Part shown: positions 1 to 8,095 of the stretch, in pieces
Layout: the number at the start of each line of letters is the position of its first letter
How positions within the stretch are numbered: the first letter of the stretch is position 1
Assembly: GCF_009687885.1 (NCBI RefSeq)
Contig: NZ_BLAF01000014.1
Span: 62,001 to 126,000, forward strand
Direction of reading: 5' to 3'
Source of the DNA: Acrocarpospora pleiomorpha
Lineage (GTDB): Bacteria; Actinomycetota; Actinomycetes; Streptosporangiales; Streptosporangiaceae
Length of the DNA: 64,000 nucleotides
The notes under the pieces: model-generated
The model's database searches: none
What the model was told of the DNA's origin: nothing
What the model saw: the letters and a program-made list of their open reading frames with translations, nothing else
Position numbers and translations under genes: made by a program

Positions 1-294
1 ATCGCCCGGAGATCCGGCCAGCTCGGCCAGGTCGTCCCGGCCCCATGGGGTGTCCAGGTTGTTGACACGGACGATGACGTGGCGGCCACCGAAGTGCGCC
101 GGCGCCTCCAGCGCGGCCAGGACGCGCTCCCGCGCCCGTTCCTTGTCGGCGGGAGTCGCCGAATCCTCGAGGTCCACCATGATGGCGTCGGCCGCCACCG
201 CGGGCACCTTCGACCAGAACTTCTCGTTCAGGATCGGCACCTCGAGGACGCTGCGCATTCGCTCGAAGCGCTCCCGCCCCGACACGGCGCTCAC
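1..294 (-). CDS. CitE-like HpcH/HpaI aldolase/citrate lyase beta family protein (partial)
   Basis: Only the N-terminal 98 codons are inside the window; the gene runs off the left edge. The reverse strand reads from GTG at 294 into a segment containing DAIMVDLEDS, the hallmark first strand of CitE-type lyases, followed by the helix that spaces the usual second signature (VIVRVNN). Members cleave or form C-C bonds in CoA thioesters such as malyl-, citramalyl- or 3-hydroxyacyl-CoA using Mg2+. The GTG start overlaps the TGA of the upstream hydrolase by 4 bp (GTGA), so the two are co-transcribed and probably translationally coupled. Substrate cannot be named from this fragment. Confidence 0.85.
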   Translation of the reverse strand, partial: MSAVSGRERFERMRSVLEVPILNEKFWSKVPAVAADAIMVDLEDSATPADKERARERVLAALEAPAHFGGRHVIVRVNNLDTPWGRDDLAELAGSPGD

Positions 295-1133
295 GCTTTT
301 GCCAGGAAGTCGCGCAGCACCCCGGTGAACTCCTCCGGAGCCTCCCGCGGGACGTAGTGGCCGGTGTCGAACCAGCGAGCTTCCGCGTTCGGCATGACCG
401 AGAGCATCCTGTCCACGACCGCCTCGTCGATGACGTTGCTCCTGCGCCCGACCATCAGCAGGGTCGGCATGGTCAGCAGTTCCGACATCCGCCACAGGTA
501 CTCGACGTCGGGCAGGCTCACGGAGCCGGTGATCCACTGCACGTCGGGGTCGGCCTTCGGCACCAGCTTCCCGGCCCAGTTGCGGCGCAGCTGGTATCTC
601 ACGTGCAGATCGATGAAGTCCTCGCGCCACTCCGGGTGGTAGCCCTTGTAGAACTTCCACGCCTCCGCCTCGTCGCGGAAGCCCTTCAGGTTCGTCGTGG
701 CCTGGATGAAGTCGCGCATGGCCACCGCTCCCGACGGCGAGTTGGCCGGCCCGGCGTCCGAGAGCACGAGGCGCCGGATCGTCTCGGGACGCTCGCCCGC
801 GACCGCGATGGCCACCCGGACCCCGGCGGAATGCCCGACGAGGTGGACCGGGCCGATCCCGAGCGAGTCGATGAGCCCGTGCACATCGCGCGCCATGGAA
901 CGCACGCGATAACCGGACGCGGCCCAGCCACTGTCGCCATGACCGCGCAGGTCCATCGCGATGACGTGGTAGTCGCCGGCCAGGCTCCGGATGATCGGAT
1001 CCCAGGTATGGCACTGCACATTGAGGCCATGCAGCATCACGACGGGCTCAGCGGACGGCGCACCCCACTCGGTGTAGTGGATCTTAAGACCGTCCAGCTC
1101 CAGCCATCCGTCCTCGAATTCCTTGAGCACCAC
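291..1133 (-). CDS. alpha/beta hydrolase
   Basis: A 280-residue alpha/beta hydrolase of normal length. The oxyanion-hole strand VVMLHG is near residue 31, the nucleophile elbow GHSAG puts Ser at about 102, and the catalytic His is in TGHYVP at about 259. No signal peptide is visible, so it is cytoplasmic. Start is GTG at 1133 with an AGG six bases upstream; a second GTG follows immediately. It is co-transcribed with the CitE-like gene, which suggests an ester, lactone or C-C hydrolase acting just before a CoA-dependent cleavage. Family members include epoxide hydrolases, lactonases and meta-cleavage hydrolases, and nothing in the sequence picks one. Confidence 0.88.
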   Translation of the reverse strand: MVLKEFEDGWLELDGLKIHYTEWGAPSAEPVVMLHGLNVQCHTWDPIIRSLAGDYHVIAMDLRGHGDSGWAASGYRVRSMARDVHGLIDSLGIGPVHLVGHSAGVRVAIAVAGERPETIRRLVLSDAGPANSPSGAVAMRDFIQATTNLKGFRDEAEAWKFYKGYHPEWREDFIDLHVRYQLRRNWAGKLVPKADPDVQWITGSVSLPDVEYLWRMSELLTMPTLLMVGRRSNVIDEAVVDRMLSVMPNAEARWFDTGHYVPREAPEEFTGVLRDFLAKA

Positions 1134-1418
1134 AGGCCACCTCGCCTCACATTTACCACCCTTGTCCGGTTAATCCTTATCATACGTATAAATTATCCGG
1201 CAAGGGTCGGCCCTCGACCCGGCACGCACACAGGTATTTCTCCCGTGCACGGGGCGGGCCGGAATGTGAACCTTCTCCCAGCTATCCGGGCCTACAGCAG
1301 GCAGACGCCCGGAGAACGCTCCAGGTGGCGGCCTGGTGGATCTCACACTCGGGCGGATCGGCCGCCGCGGGCCAGGTTGACCGAGTTCATGGCCGCGCCT
1401 TGGTCGATGGGCGCCGGA
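1134..1418 (-). promoter_or_regulatory. AT-rich promoter region of the hydrolase/CitE unit
   Basis: 285 bp without a gene between the methyltransferase stop and the hydrolase start. The part nearest the hydrolase has an AT-rich core (about 1170-1196) bracketed by an imperfect inverted repeat, CCCTTGTCCGG at 1159-1169 and CCGGCAAGGG at 1197-1206, with one bulged base. A repeat around an AT-rich core is a reasonable operator/promoter for the minus-strand unit. A perfect 12-bp palindrome CCCGTGCACGGG lies at 1242-1253. I see nothing else. Confidence 0.4.
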
Positions 1419-2021
1419 TCACGGCAGGCGTAGCGCTCGCAGGACGGCGTCGTGGGTGTGATGTGTGCCGGCGGGGGGCGGGGCGGCGCGGGGGCGGGTC
1501 TCGTTTATCAGGATGTTCCAGGCGGGGCCGAGGAGTTGGGCGATGTCGTCGGGCTGGTAGTAGTCGGCGGGGTCGAAGCCCTCCTCAGGACGTGGGGCCA
1601 GGTCCGCGAGAGCGTGGGTGGCGAAGAGCAGCGTGCCGCCGGGGGCGACAGCATCGAGCAGGCCGCGCAGTGTGGCGTGGCCTGGTCCGCGCAGGAGCGG
1701 GAAGTACTGGATGGACACCAGGTCGAAGGCGCCCGCCGGGGGCGGCGTGGTGGTGAGGTCGGCCCGCGCCCACGCCACGCGCCCCTTGACGTCGATGGCG
1801 GCAGCGGAGGCACGTCGCAGAGCGACCTCGGAGATGTCGACCGCGGTGACCTGCCAGCCACGCCGGGCCAGCCAGAGCGTGTCGGCGCCTTCACCACAGC
1901 CGACGTCGAGCGCTTGGCCCGGTGGCAGGTCGTCGGTCTCGGTGACGAGTACGTCGTTGGGGTTGCCGCTGAATATCTGGTCGCGGCTGCGATACATCTC
2001 GTCCCAATGCCGGGCGTCCAT
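1419..2021 (-). CDS. class I SAM-dependent methyltransferase
   Basis: A 200-residue small-molecule methyltransferase. Motif I LDVGCGEG at residues 38-45 binds S-adenosylmethionine; the acidic end of strand 2 (TAVDIS) and the post-II segment with RADL follow in order. Start ATG 2021 is chosen because GAGAGGA lies about ten bases upstream; a longer reading back to 2462 would run through the divergent regulator gene. It is divergent from an XRE-cupin regulator, an arrangement common in actinomycetes where the regulator controls its neighbour. Substrate unknown; related proteins are often annotated as tellurite-resistance-like methyltransferases. Confidence 0.9.
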   Translation of the reverse strand: MDARHWDEMYRSRDQIFSGNPNDVLVTETDDLPPGQALDVGCGEGADTLWLARRGWQVTAVDISEVALRRASAAAIDVKGRVAWARADLTTTPPPAGAFDLVSIQYFPLLRGPGHATLRGLLDAVAPGGTLLFATHALADLAPRPEEGFDPADYYQPDDIAQLLGPAWNILINETRPRAAPPPAGTHHTHDAVLRALRLP

Positions 2022-2092
2022 GACACTCGGTCCTCTCGTTGGTTTCTTGGCGGCGGAGCGCCCTGCTAACGCCAAGGTCCCCCCGATTGCGG

Positions 2093-2121
2093 CATTTCGA
2101 CAAAGTTCTTTGCTGAAAACG
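2093..2121. promoter_or_regulatory. dyad in the divergent methyltransferase/XRE promoter region
   Basis: The 123-bp gap between the two divergent starts contains CAAAG-TT-CTTTG at 2101-2112, flanked by GCATTTC and GAAAACGC that extend the dyad imperfectly. It is 33 bases before the XRE start, a sensible place for autoregulation by the adjacent regulator. Confidence 0.4.
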
Positions 2122-2144
2122 CAAAACGCGGGCAGGGTGAAGGG

Positions 2145-2741
2145 ATGAACGACGAAGCCGTGCTGGCCGCGGTCGGACCCCGACTCCGCGAGCTGCGCCG
2201 TCGCCGGGGCGTCACCCTGACCGCCCTGTCCGAGACCACCGGCATCCCGATCAGCACCCTGTCGCGGCTGGAGTCCGGCCGGCGCAGGCCGGGCCTCGAA
2301 CTCCTGCTGCCCCTGGCCAGGGCCTACCAGGTGCCGATCGACGAGCTGATCGGCGCTCCGGCTGAGCTCGACCCCCGGGTGTATCCACAGCCCTTCACCC
2401 GCAACGGCATGACCGTCGTCCCACTGACCCGCAAACCCGGCGGGCTGCAGGCGTTTAAGCACATCCTGCCCGCCGGCCTGACCGACGGCCGCGAACCCGA
2501 CCCCCGCTCACACGAGGGCTACCACTGGCTGTACGTCCTGCGCGGACGCCTCCGCGTCGTCCTCGGCGACAAGGACTTCATCCTCACCGAGGGCGAAGTC
2601 GCCGAATTCGACACCCACCTCCCGCACTGGTTCGGCAACGCCGACGAACACCCCGTGGAATTCCTCAGCATCCTCGGCCCTCAGGGCGAACGTGTCCACA
2701 TCAAAGCCCGCTACCGCCCCGGCAACCCCCGTCCTCTCTGA
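2145..2741 (+). CDS. XRE-family regulator with C-terminal cupin domain
   Basis: 198 residues in two domains. Residues about 8-65 form a lambda-repressor-like HTH (TLTALSETTGIPISTLSRLE is the helix-turn-helix). Residues about 100-190 form a small beta-barrel cupin with HEGYHWLYVLRG and a later LPHWFGN, typical of the ligand-sensing domain in this family. Start ATG 2145 has GGTGAAGGG directly upstream. It probably senses a small ligand and represses the divergent methyltransferase. Soluble and cytoplasmic. Confidence 0.93.
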   Translation: MNDEAVLAAVGPRLRELRRRRGVTLTALSETTGIPISTLSRLESGRRRPGLELLLPLARAYQVPIDELIGAPAELDPRVYPQPFTRNGMTVVPLTRKPGGLQAFKHILPAGLTDGREPDPRSHEGYHWLYVLRGRLRVVLGDKDFILTEGEVAEFDTHLPHWFGNADEHPVEFLSILGPQGERVHIKARYRPGNPRPL

Positions 2742-2894
2742 GCAACCCACGCCGAGTTCGAAATCCCCGAGCAGTTCCCGCCGCTTGGCCAGCTGGTCGC
2801 GGATCCGGGTGTCCATGCCCGGCTACGAGAAGGCTGGCAGCGGCACCCCAGGTCAAGTAACGGGAGGAATCCCCGATGGGTACCTGATTGGCCG

Positions 2895-3344
2895 TCAGGT
2901 CAATAGCAGGGTGAGCGTCTCAGCCACGCAGGCCGGCTTCGCCGCGCCCTCGATTTCCAGGACGCAGCTGAGGCCGAGCCGGAGGCCGCCGCTGATCTCG
3001 GCGACCGATCGCAGCGTCACGACGGCGCGGACCCTCGAGCCGACGACCACCGGCTGCGGGAAGCGCACCTTGTCGAGGCCGTAGTTGAGCCGCCGGGAGG
3101 CGCCTTCGAGGGTGCATGCCTGCCGTACCAGCATGGGCAGCAGGGAGAGGGTGAGATAGCCGTGCGCGATGGTGGCCCCGTAGGGTCCGCTAGCCGCTCG
3201 GACGGGGTCGACGTGGATCCACTGGAGATCACCGGTTACCTCGGCGAACCGGTCGATGCGATCCTGGTCCACCAGGGTCCACTCGCTCGTCCCCAGCTCG
3301 GCCCCGACCAAGCCGGCCAGCTCGTCGATGGCGTATGTCGTCAC
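2895..3344 (-). CDS. MaoC-like (R)-specific enoyl-CoA hydratase
   Basis: 149 residues with a hot-dog fold. The hydratase 2 signature is clear: Asp39 and His44 in GDLQWIH form the catalytic dyad, followed by the IAHGYLTLSLLP helix. It would add water to a trans-2-enoyl-CoA. GTG start at 3344 follows GAGAGGA with a six-base spacer. It is the last gene of the ten-gene operon that begins at 11699. Its size is that of a stand-alone MaoC subunit such as ChsH1 of cholesterol side-chain degradation; in that system the partner carries a DUF35 domain, and a DUF35 protein is encoded two genes upstream here. Confidence 0.92.
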   Translation of the reverse strand: MTTYAIDELAGLVGAELGTSEWTLVDQDRIDRFAEVTGDLQWIHVDPVRAASGPYGATIAHGYLTLSLLPMLVRQACTLEGASRRLNYGLDKVRFPQPVVVGSRVRAVVTLRSVAEISGGLRLGLSCVLEIEGAAKPACVAETLTLLLT

Positions 3345-3361
3345 GATAAATCCTCTCGGGC

Positions 3362-4144
3362 TCAGCGGCCGGTGAACACCGCGGTCCGCTTCTCGGCGAA
3401 GGCGGCGATGCCCTCGGCGTGGTCCTGGGTGGCCCGGGTGACCGCCTGCGAGTACGCCTCGATCTCGATCACGTCCTCGAAGCCGAGATGCGTCGACTGG
3501 TCGAGCATGCGCTTGGTGAGGGCGAGGGCGACGGTGGCTCCCCGGGCGAGCTCTCGCGCGCGGGCCCTGGCCCGCTCGATCACCTCGCCGTCCGGCACCG
3601 CTTCGGCGATGAGGCCCATCGCCAGCGCCTCGGCGCCGGTGAACCGCCTGCCGCTGAAGAGGAGCTCCTTCGCGCGCGCCATGCCGACGAGCCGCGGCAG
3701 GACGTAGGTGATGCCGCAGTCCGGGGTCAGGCCCCGGTGCACGTAGCCGAACGACATCGGCGCGGACTCCCCGGCGACGACGACGTCGCAGGCGAGCGCC
3801 AGGCTCAGCCCCGCCCCGTGCGCGTGCCCGTGCACTGCCGCCACCACCGGCTTGGCGAGGCGGGCCAGCGGGAGGAAGACCGCGTTGAGGAGCTTGTGCT
3901 GCCGGGCCCGCGCCTCCTCAGGGGAACGCTTCGGGTCCATCTCCGCGAGGTCCCCGCCCGCGCAGAAGGCCCGGCCCTCCCCCATGACCAGCACAGCGCG
4001 CACCTTCTCGTCGTACGCGACCTGCCCGAGCACCTCCCCCAGCCGCTCCTTCAGCTCCAGGTTGAGCGAGTTGAGCGCCTGGGGCCGCGCCAGAGTCAGC
4101 TCGAGCAGGCCGTCCTGCAGGGACACGGTCAGGACACCGCTCAC
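3362..4144 (-). CDS. crotonase-family enoyl-CoA hydratase/isomerase
   Basis: 260 residues, full length. The oxyanion-hole loops are present (FCAGGDLAEM and VHGHAHGAGLSLALACD). The two catalytic Glu residues of classical hydratases are absent: the first position is Ser in GLSLAL, and the second motif reads RGLTPDCGITYVLPRLVG, the PD-x-G form common in enoyl-CoA isomerases such as PaaG. An isomerase or another crotonase reaction is more likely than simple hydration. GTG start at 4144 overlaps the upstream stop by 4 bp. A longer reading exists upstream but it lies inside the DUF35 gene in another frame. Confidence 0.9.
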   Translation of the reverse strand: MSGVLTVSLQDGLLELTLARPQALNSLNLELKERLGEVLGQVAYDEKVRAVLVMGEGRAFCAGGDLAEMDPKRSPEEARARQHKLLNAVFLPLARLAKPVVAAVHGHAHGAGLSLALACDVVVAGESAPMSFGYVHRGLTPDCGITYVLPRLVGMARAKELLFSGRRFTGAEALAMGLIAEAVPDGEVIERARARARELARGATVALALTKRMLDQSTHLGFEDVIEIEAYSQAVTRATQDHAEGIAAFAEKRTAVFTGR

Positions 4145-5058
4145 GACGGCTCTCCCGGGATGAGCTCGAAGTAATCGATGTCCGCGAGGCTGCCGGTCCG
4201 CCGGTCGCTCCAGACCGCGCGCACCCGGCTGCCGGGCGCGACGGCCGTCCTCGCCTCGGCGGGATCGACCCCGCCGACCATGTGGATCAGGCGGGTCGAC
4301 GTGCCGTCGAGAACCAGCTCGGCGTACACGTACGGCGGCTTCAGCCGCTGGCCGATGAACTCGATGTGCACCACGGAGCAGGCCTGCACGACGCCGACCG
4401 CCTCGACGTCCACCCACTCCGCGGTGGGGACGAAGCAGACGTCGCAGATGGCCCGGGGCGGAAGCAGCGTCCGGCGGCACCGCGAGCACTTCACCCCCCG
4501 GAGCCTGCGGTCGGTCCGCACGGCGTCGAAGAGCGTGCCGTAGTAGTGGCCGTAGGAGTGCTGGTAGTCGAGGGTCATGGTGTACTCGACCTGCTCGAAC
4601 GGCTGGGCGAGCCCCTCGGGCGCGGAGCGGGGCGGCACGCCTGGCCCGTCACCCCCCGGCCCGAAACCAGCCAAGTCGAGAACCCCGCCGACGGGCGCGT
4701 CCGCCCAGACCGCGGCCACCCTCGCGCCGATCGCGAGATCGGCCTCCTCGAAACCGACGATGCGGTGCAGGAAGGGCACATCCGCGCCGTCCACCAGCAC
4801 CAGGCCCAGCACCCCCCGCTCCGTGACGGTGAAGGCCTCCAGCCGCCCCACCGGGGCGAGCTCGACGAAGCCGCCGGCCGGCTCGCCGGTCGAGCCGTCG
4901 AAGTCCTGCGCCGGCACCAGGATCCGGTCCCCGTGGCGCGACCCGATGAGACGCCGCCTCCCGAGCTCGGCCAGGAAGATGCCGGTCGCCTCCCCCGGAG
5001 TCAGCGTGTAGGGCATCCGGATCTGGGCGGCCATCGAGGTCATGGTTTCGGTCATCAT
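4141..5058 (-). CDS. double OB-fold/DUF35 zinc-ribbon protein, thiolase partner
   Basis: 305 residues holding two DUF35-type OB-fold halves. The second half carries a zinc ribbon, CSRC and CDVC about 189-206, then the OB fold with the typical VYAELVLDG strand. The first half has the OB fold but no ribbon cysteines. Such proteins form complexes with thiolase-fold enzymes (ChsH2 with Ltp2; BbsA with BbsB). Here it directly follows two thiolase-fold genes, with the upstream stop 8 bases away. ATG 5058 is chosen because GAGG lies five bases upstream; GTG 5064 and ATG 5055 are alternatives. Expected role: CoA-substrate docking subunit of the thiolase-like complex. Confidence 0.88.
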   Translation of the reverse strand: MMTETMTSMAAQIRMPYTLTPGEATGIFLAELGRRRLIGSRHGDRILVPAQDFDGSTGEPAGGFVELAPVGRLEAFTVTERGVLGLVLVDGADVPFLHRIVGFEEADLAIGARVAAVWADAPVGGVLDLAGFGPGGDGPGVPPRSAPEGLAQPFEQVEYTMTLDYQHSYGHYYGTLFDAVRTDRRLRGVKCSRCRRTLLPPRAICDVCFVPTAEWVDVEAVGVVQACSVVHIEFIGQRLKPPYVYAELVLDGTSTRLIHMVGGVDPAEARTAVAPGSRVRAVWSDRRTGSLADIDYFELIPGEPS

Positions 5059-5065
5059 CGGCACC

Positions 5066-6220
5066 TCATCGTTTCTCGGAGCTCACCACGGCGACGCCGC
5101 GGAGATTGGCCCACCCGCCGCCCGCCTGCACGAGCGCGAGCGAGGCCCCGGGCACCTGGTGCATGCCGGCCTTGCCCGTCACCTGCATCGCCGCCTCGGC
5201 CAGCCGGATCAGCGCGGTGGCGCCGATCGGGTTGGCGCCCATGCAGCCGCCCGAGGGGTTGACCGGAAGCGAGCCGCCCATCGCGGTCTCCCCGGAGGCC
5301 ACCAGATCGGCGGCCCCTCCTTCCGGGCACAGCCCCAGACCCTCGTAGTAGCTGAGCTCGAAGCAGGTGTACGGCTCCTGCAACTCGGCCACGTCGAACT
5401 GCCGGAACGGGTTGGTGATGCCCGCGTCCCGGTACACCCGGGCGGCCGCGATCTGCAGCGGCTCCGACTGGAGCATCGAGCGATCCGCGCCGTTGTCAGC
5501 CTCGCTGTAGTACGCCATGCCGTTGATCCACGCCGGGGCGTCCGTGATCGCGAGGGCGTCGTCGTCCGCGGCGAGGATGACCGCGCAAGCCCCGTCCGAG
5601 ATCGGCGGAACGTCGAGCACCTTGATCGGCCAGCACAGCGGCCGGGAGGCCAGCACCTCCTCGACCGTGACCTCCTTCCTGACGTGCGCCTTGGGGTTGG
5701 CCAGCGCGTGGCGGCGGTTCTTCACCGCGACCATCGCCGCCGCCTCCTGGGTGTGGCCGAGCCTGTCCATCCGGGCCCGCCAGTACGCCGCGGAGAAGCC
5801 CATGATCCCGACGGCGAACTCCCGCCCCCAGAACGGGTCGTAGAGGGTCGAGATCGAGGCCTGCAGCGCCCCTTCCGAGAGCTTGTCGTAGGCCACGACG
5901 AGGACCCGGCGGGCGGCGCCGCCCTTGATCTGGTTCACGGCGGCCAGCGCGCCGGCCAGGCCGGTGCCCCCGCCGCTGGTCACCCGGACGACCGGCTTGA
6001 ACCGGGCGCCCAGCGCGTCGACCAGCCACTTCTCTGGCTGGTTGACCGCGCCGAACATGGCGGGCCCGCTCGCGACGACGACGCTGTCGATGTCGTCCAT
6101 GGTCAGTTCCGCGTCCTGGAGCGCCTCGACGACGGCCTCCCTGGCGAGCCCGGCCTGGCTGACGTCGGTCCGGCGGCGCGCGTGGGCGGTCTGGCCGGTT
6201 CCGACAATCGCGATGCTCAT
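5066..6220 (-). CDS. thiolase-fold protein, catalytic Cys and His missing (Ltp/SCP-x like)
   Basis: 384 residues of the SCP-2 thiolase group. Length and order of elements are normal, but aligning the active-site helix (TSGGGTGLAGALAAVNQI) puts Gly where the nucleophilic Cys belongs. The C-terminal loop NPSGGCMGANPIGAT has Asn in place of the His of the GHP motif. It therefore cannot perform normal thiolysis. Known Cys-less relatives such as Ltp2 work with a DUF35 partner as retro-aldolases that release a C3 unit; a DUF35 gene follows immediately. ATG start overlaps the upstream thiolase-like gene by 4 bp. Confidence 0.88.
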   Translation of the reverse strand: MSIAIVGTGQTAHARRRTDVSQAGLAREAVVEALQDAELTMDDIDSVVVASGPAMFGAVNQPEKWLVDALGARFKPVVRVTSGGGTGLAGALAAVNQIKGGAARRVLVVAYDKLSEGALQASISTLYDPFWGREFAVGIMGFSAAYWRARMDRLGHTQEAAAMVAVKNRRHALANPKAHVRKEVTVEEVLASRPLCWPIKVLDVPPISDGACAVILAADDDALAITDAPAWINGMAYYSEADNGADRSMLQSEPLQIAAARVYRDAGITNPFRQFDVAELQEPYTCFELSYYEGLGLCPEGGAADLVASGETAMGGSLPVNPSGGCMGANPIGATALIRLAEAAMQVTGKAGMHQVPGASLALVQAGGGWANLRGVAVVSSEKR

Positions 6221-7341
6221 GAAGCCACCTCCATCGTGACCACGCAGTGGTTCTGCATGGCGAATCCGCCGGTGCCGTGGACGAGCGCGGTCCTGGCCTC
6301 GCCTGCCGCGAACCCGTTCCTGCCGACCAGCCGGGAGGCCGCCTCGTGGAGCCGGGCGAGGCCGGTGGCCATGATCGGGTCGGCGGGCAGCGCGCCTCCC
6401 GACGGGTTCACGGAGGTGGTGCCCCCGCTTTCGTACAGGTGGAGCGCCTTGTGCCGGGGGGCGAGGCCGAGGGCCTCCAGCACCATGAGTTCGCCCACCG
6501 TGGAGGTGGCCGAGACCTCGGCGATGTCGAAGTCGGTCGCCCTCGCCTTTCCGAGCGCCATCCGCGCGGCGGCGGCGCACGCGGGGAGCGCGTCGGCTTC
6601 CCGGGCGGCGAGGAAGTGCTGGTCGATCGCCGAGCCGCTGCCGGTCAGCCGTACCGGCCGGGTGGTGATCTGGTCGGCGACGTCGGCGGCGGCCAGCAGC
6701 ACGGCCACGGCGCCGTCGACCGGGCGGGCGAAGTCCGAGCCGTGGAGCGGGCTGGCCACCCGCTCGTGCCAGAAGGCGTCGGCCGAGGGCACCTCGTCGA
6801 GGTCGACGTTCGGGTTCCGCACGGCCACCTCCCACGCGTGCCGCGCCACCACGTCGAGGTCCTTCGGGATCAGACCGGCGGCGGTGAGGTAGCGCTGGGC
6901 GTACAGGCCCGCCGCGGCGAGGTGGTCGAGTCCCACCGGCCGCTGGGTGAAGGGCTCGAGCAGCGTGCACCAGAACGAGCGCGCGTCGAGCTCGGACGGC
7001 TTGGCGTACGCCACGACCAGCCCGACCGAGGCCGTGCCGGAAGCGATCTTGTTCATCGCGTAGGAGAGCGCCCAGAGGCCGTCCTCCTCGACCCGGGACT
7101 CCTCCTTGTGGTGCGCGCCCATGGCGCCGAGAAAGCCGCAGTTGGAGATGCTGCGACCATCGAGGAAGTCGCTGCCCGAGTCGATCACGAAGTCGACGTC
7201 GTCGATCCGGAGACCGGTCCCTTTCAGGACACCGGTGACGGCTTCGGAGATCAGGTCGACATGCTGGCGGTCCGCCCACGACGGCTTGAACAGGGTCTGC
7301 GCGCTGTTCACCACCGCGACGGGCCGGGGTGAGTAACTCAT
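6217..7341 (-). CDS. second thiolase-fold protein, catalytic residues missing
   Basis: 374 residues, related to but clearly diverged from its neighbour. The active-site helix reads VEEDGLWALSYAMNKI, giving Glu at the Cys position, and the C-terminal loop NPSGGALPADPIMAT has Asp at the His position. Overall thiolase architecture is intact, so it probably pairs with the next gene product as a heteromer or acts as a CoA-ester aldolase. The 31-bp gap upstream holds an operator-like element, so an internal promoter may exist at this point of the operon. Confidence 0.86.
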   Translation of the reverse strand: MSYSPRPVAVVNSAQTLFKPSWADRQHVDLISEAVTGVLKGTGLRIDDVDFVIDSGSDFLDGRSISNCGFLGAMGAHHKEESRVEEDGLWALSYAMNKIASGTASVGLVVAYAKPSELDARSFWCTLLEPFTQRPVGLDHLAAAGLYAQRYLTAAGLIPKDLDVVARHAWEVAVRNPNVDLDEVPSADAFWHERVASPLHGSDFARPVDGAVAVLLAAADVADQITTRPVRLTGSGSAIDQHFLAAREADALPACAAAARMALGKARATDFDIAEVSATSTVGELMVLEALGLAPRHKALHLYESGGTTSVNPSGGALPADPIMATGLARLHEAASRLVGRNGFAAGEARTALVHGTGGFAMQNHCVVTMEVAS

Positions 7342-7353
7342 ACGGGGGTTCGA

Positions 7354-7376
7354 CCTTCCGTTTGGTGAAATTTCAC
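7354..7376 (-). promoter_or_regulatory. putative TetR-type operator plus 12-bp palindrome
   Basis: The 31-bp gap between the SDR stop and the thiolase start holds CTTCCGTTTGG (7355-7365), one mismatch from the element found before the activator gene (12923) and before the TetR gene (23869). It abuts a perfect palindrome GTGAAATTTCAC (7365-7376) that covers the SDR stop codon. This could be an internal control point for the thiolase/DUF35/crotonase/MaoC half of the operon. Confidence 0.5.
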
Positions 7377-8095
7377 GGTGCGATGCTGCGCCCTCCGCAC
7401 ACCGTCAGGACCTGGCCCGTGATGTAGGACGCGTCGTCGGACGCCAGGAAGGCGACCGCCTTCGCCACGTCCTCGGGCTCGCCGATCCGCCCGGCGGGGA
7501 TCCTGGCCACGAGGCCGTCCAGCACCTGGGGCGGCATCGCCCTGCTCATCGGGGAGTCGATGAGACCGGGCGCCACGGCGTTGACGCGGATCCGGGGGGA
7601 CCAGCGCAGCGCCAGACCCCGGGTGAAGCCGATCAGCCCCGACTTCGACGCGACGTAGTTCGTCTGGCCGAAGTTGCCGAGCGCCGCCCTGGAGCTCATG
7701 TTGACGACCGAGCCTCCGTCCCGGAGCTCTGTCTCGAGCGCGAAGGTCAGCCTCATCGCGGCGAGCAGGTTCACCTCGACCACGGCGGCGAAGTCCGCCT
7801 CCGCCATCGTGGCCAGCCGGGCGTCCCTCGTGATCCCGGCGTTGTTGACCAGGACGTCCACCGGCCCGTGGGTCTCGCGGACGAAGTCACGGACGCGGCG
7901 CACGTCCTCGTCACCGGTCAGGTCCGCGACGACCGCGCTCGCCGCGCACCCCGCGGTGCGCAACTCCTCGACCGTGTCCCACACCGCGTCGTCCCGGTCC
8001 ACGAGCACGAGGGCGTGGCCACGGGCCGCCAGAAGTCGCGCGATGGCGAGTCCCAGCCCGCGCGCGCCTCCGGTGACGACCGCGATCCGGGTCAT
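7373..8095 (-). CDS. SDR-family 3-hydroxyacyl dehydrogenase (FabG-like)
   Basis: 240 residues of a classical short-chain dehydrogenase: nucleotide motif TGGARGLG near residues 8-15, NNAG at about 86-89, active-site Ser in MSSR, YVASK at about 150-154, and a C-terminal ITGQVLTVCGG. It would oxidise a beta-hydroxyacyl-CoA or a ring alcohol with NAD(P)+. Start ATG 8095 overlaps the upstream half-SDR gene by 4 bp (ATGA), implying stoichiometric co-translation with it. Confidence 0.93.
   Translation of the reverse strand: MTRIAVVTGGARGLGLAIARLLAARGHALVLVDRDDAVWDTVEELRTAGCAASAVVADLTGDEDVRRVRDFVRETHGPVDVLVNNAGITRDARLATMAEADFAAVVEVNLLAAMRLTFALETELRDGGSVVNMSSRAALGNFGQTNYVASKSGLIGFTRGLALRWSPRIRVNAVAPGLIDSPMSRAMPPQVLDGLVARIPAGRIGEPEDVAKAVAFLASDDASYITGQVLTVCGGRSIAP

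Noticed and set aside
1242..1253. Palindrome CCCGTGCACGGG
   Set aside because: Short, GC-only palindromes are expected by chance in DNA of this composition; no second copy seen near a promoter.
2508..2816. Minus-strand frame across the end of the XRE gene, with a short helical-looking start at 2742-2816
   Set aside because: Mostly antisense to the regulator; the short non-overlapping part has no recognisable family. The 153-bp gap 2742-2894 is left without a gene.
5066..7279. A 737-codon open frame that looks like a giant thiolase fusion on the minus strand
   Set aside because: Only the 384 residues from ATG 6220 are thiolase-like; the preceding part is the upstream thiolase gene read in another frame.
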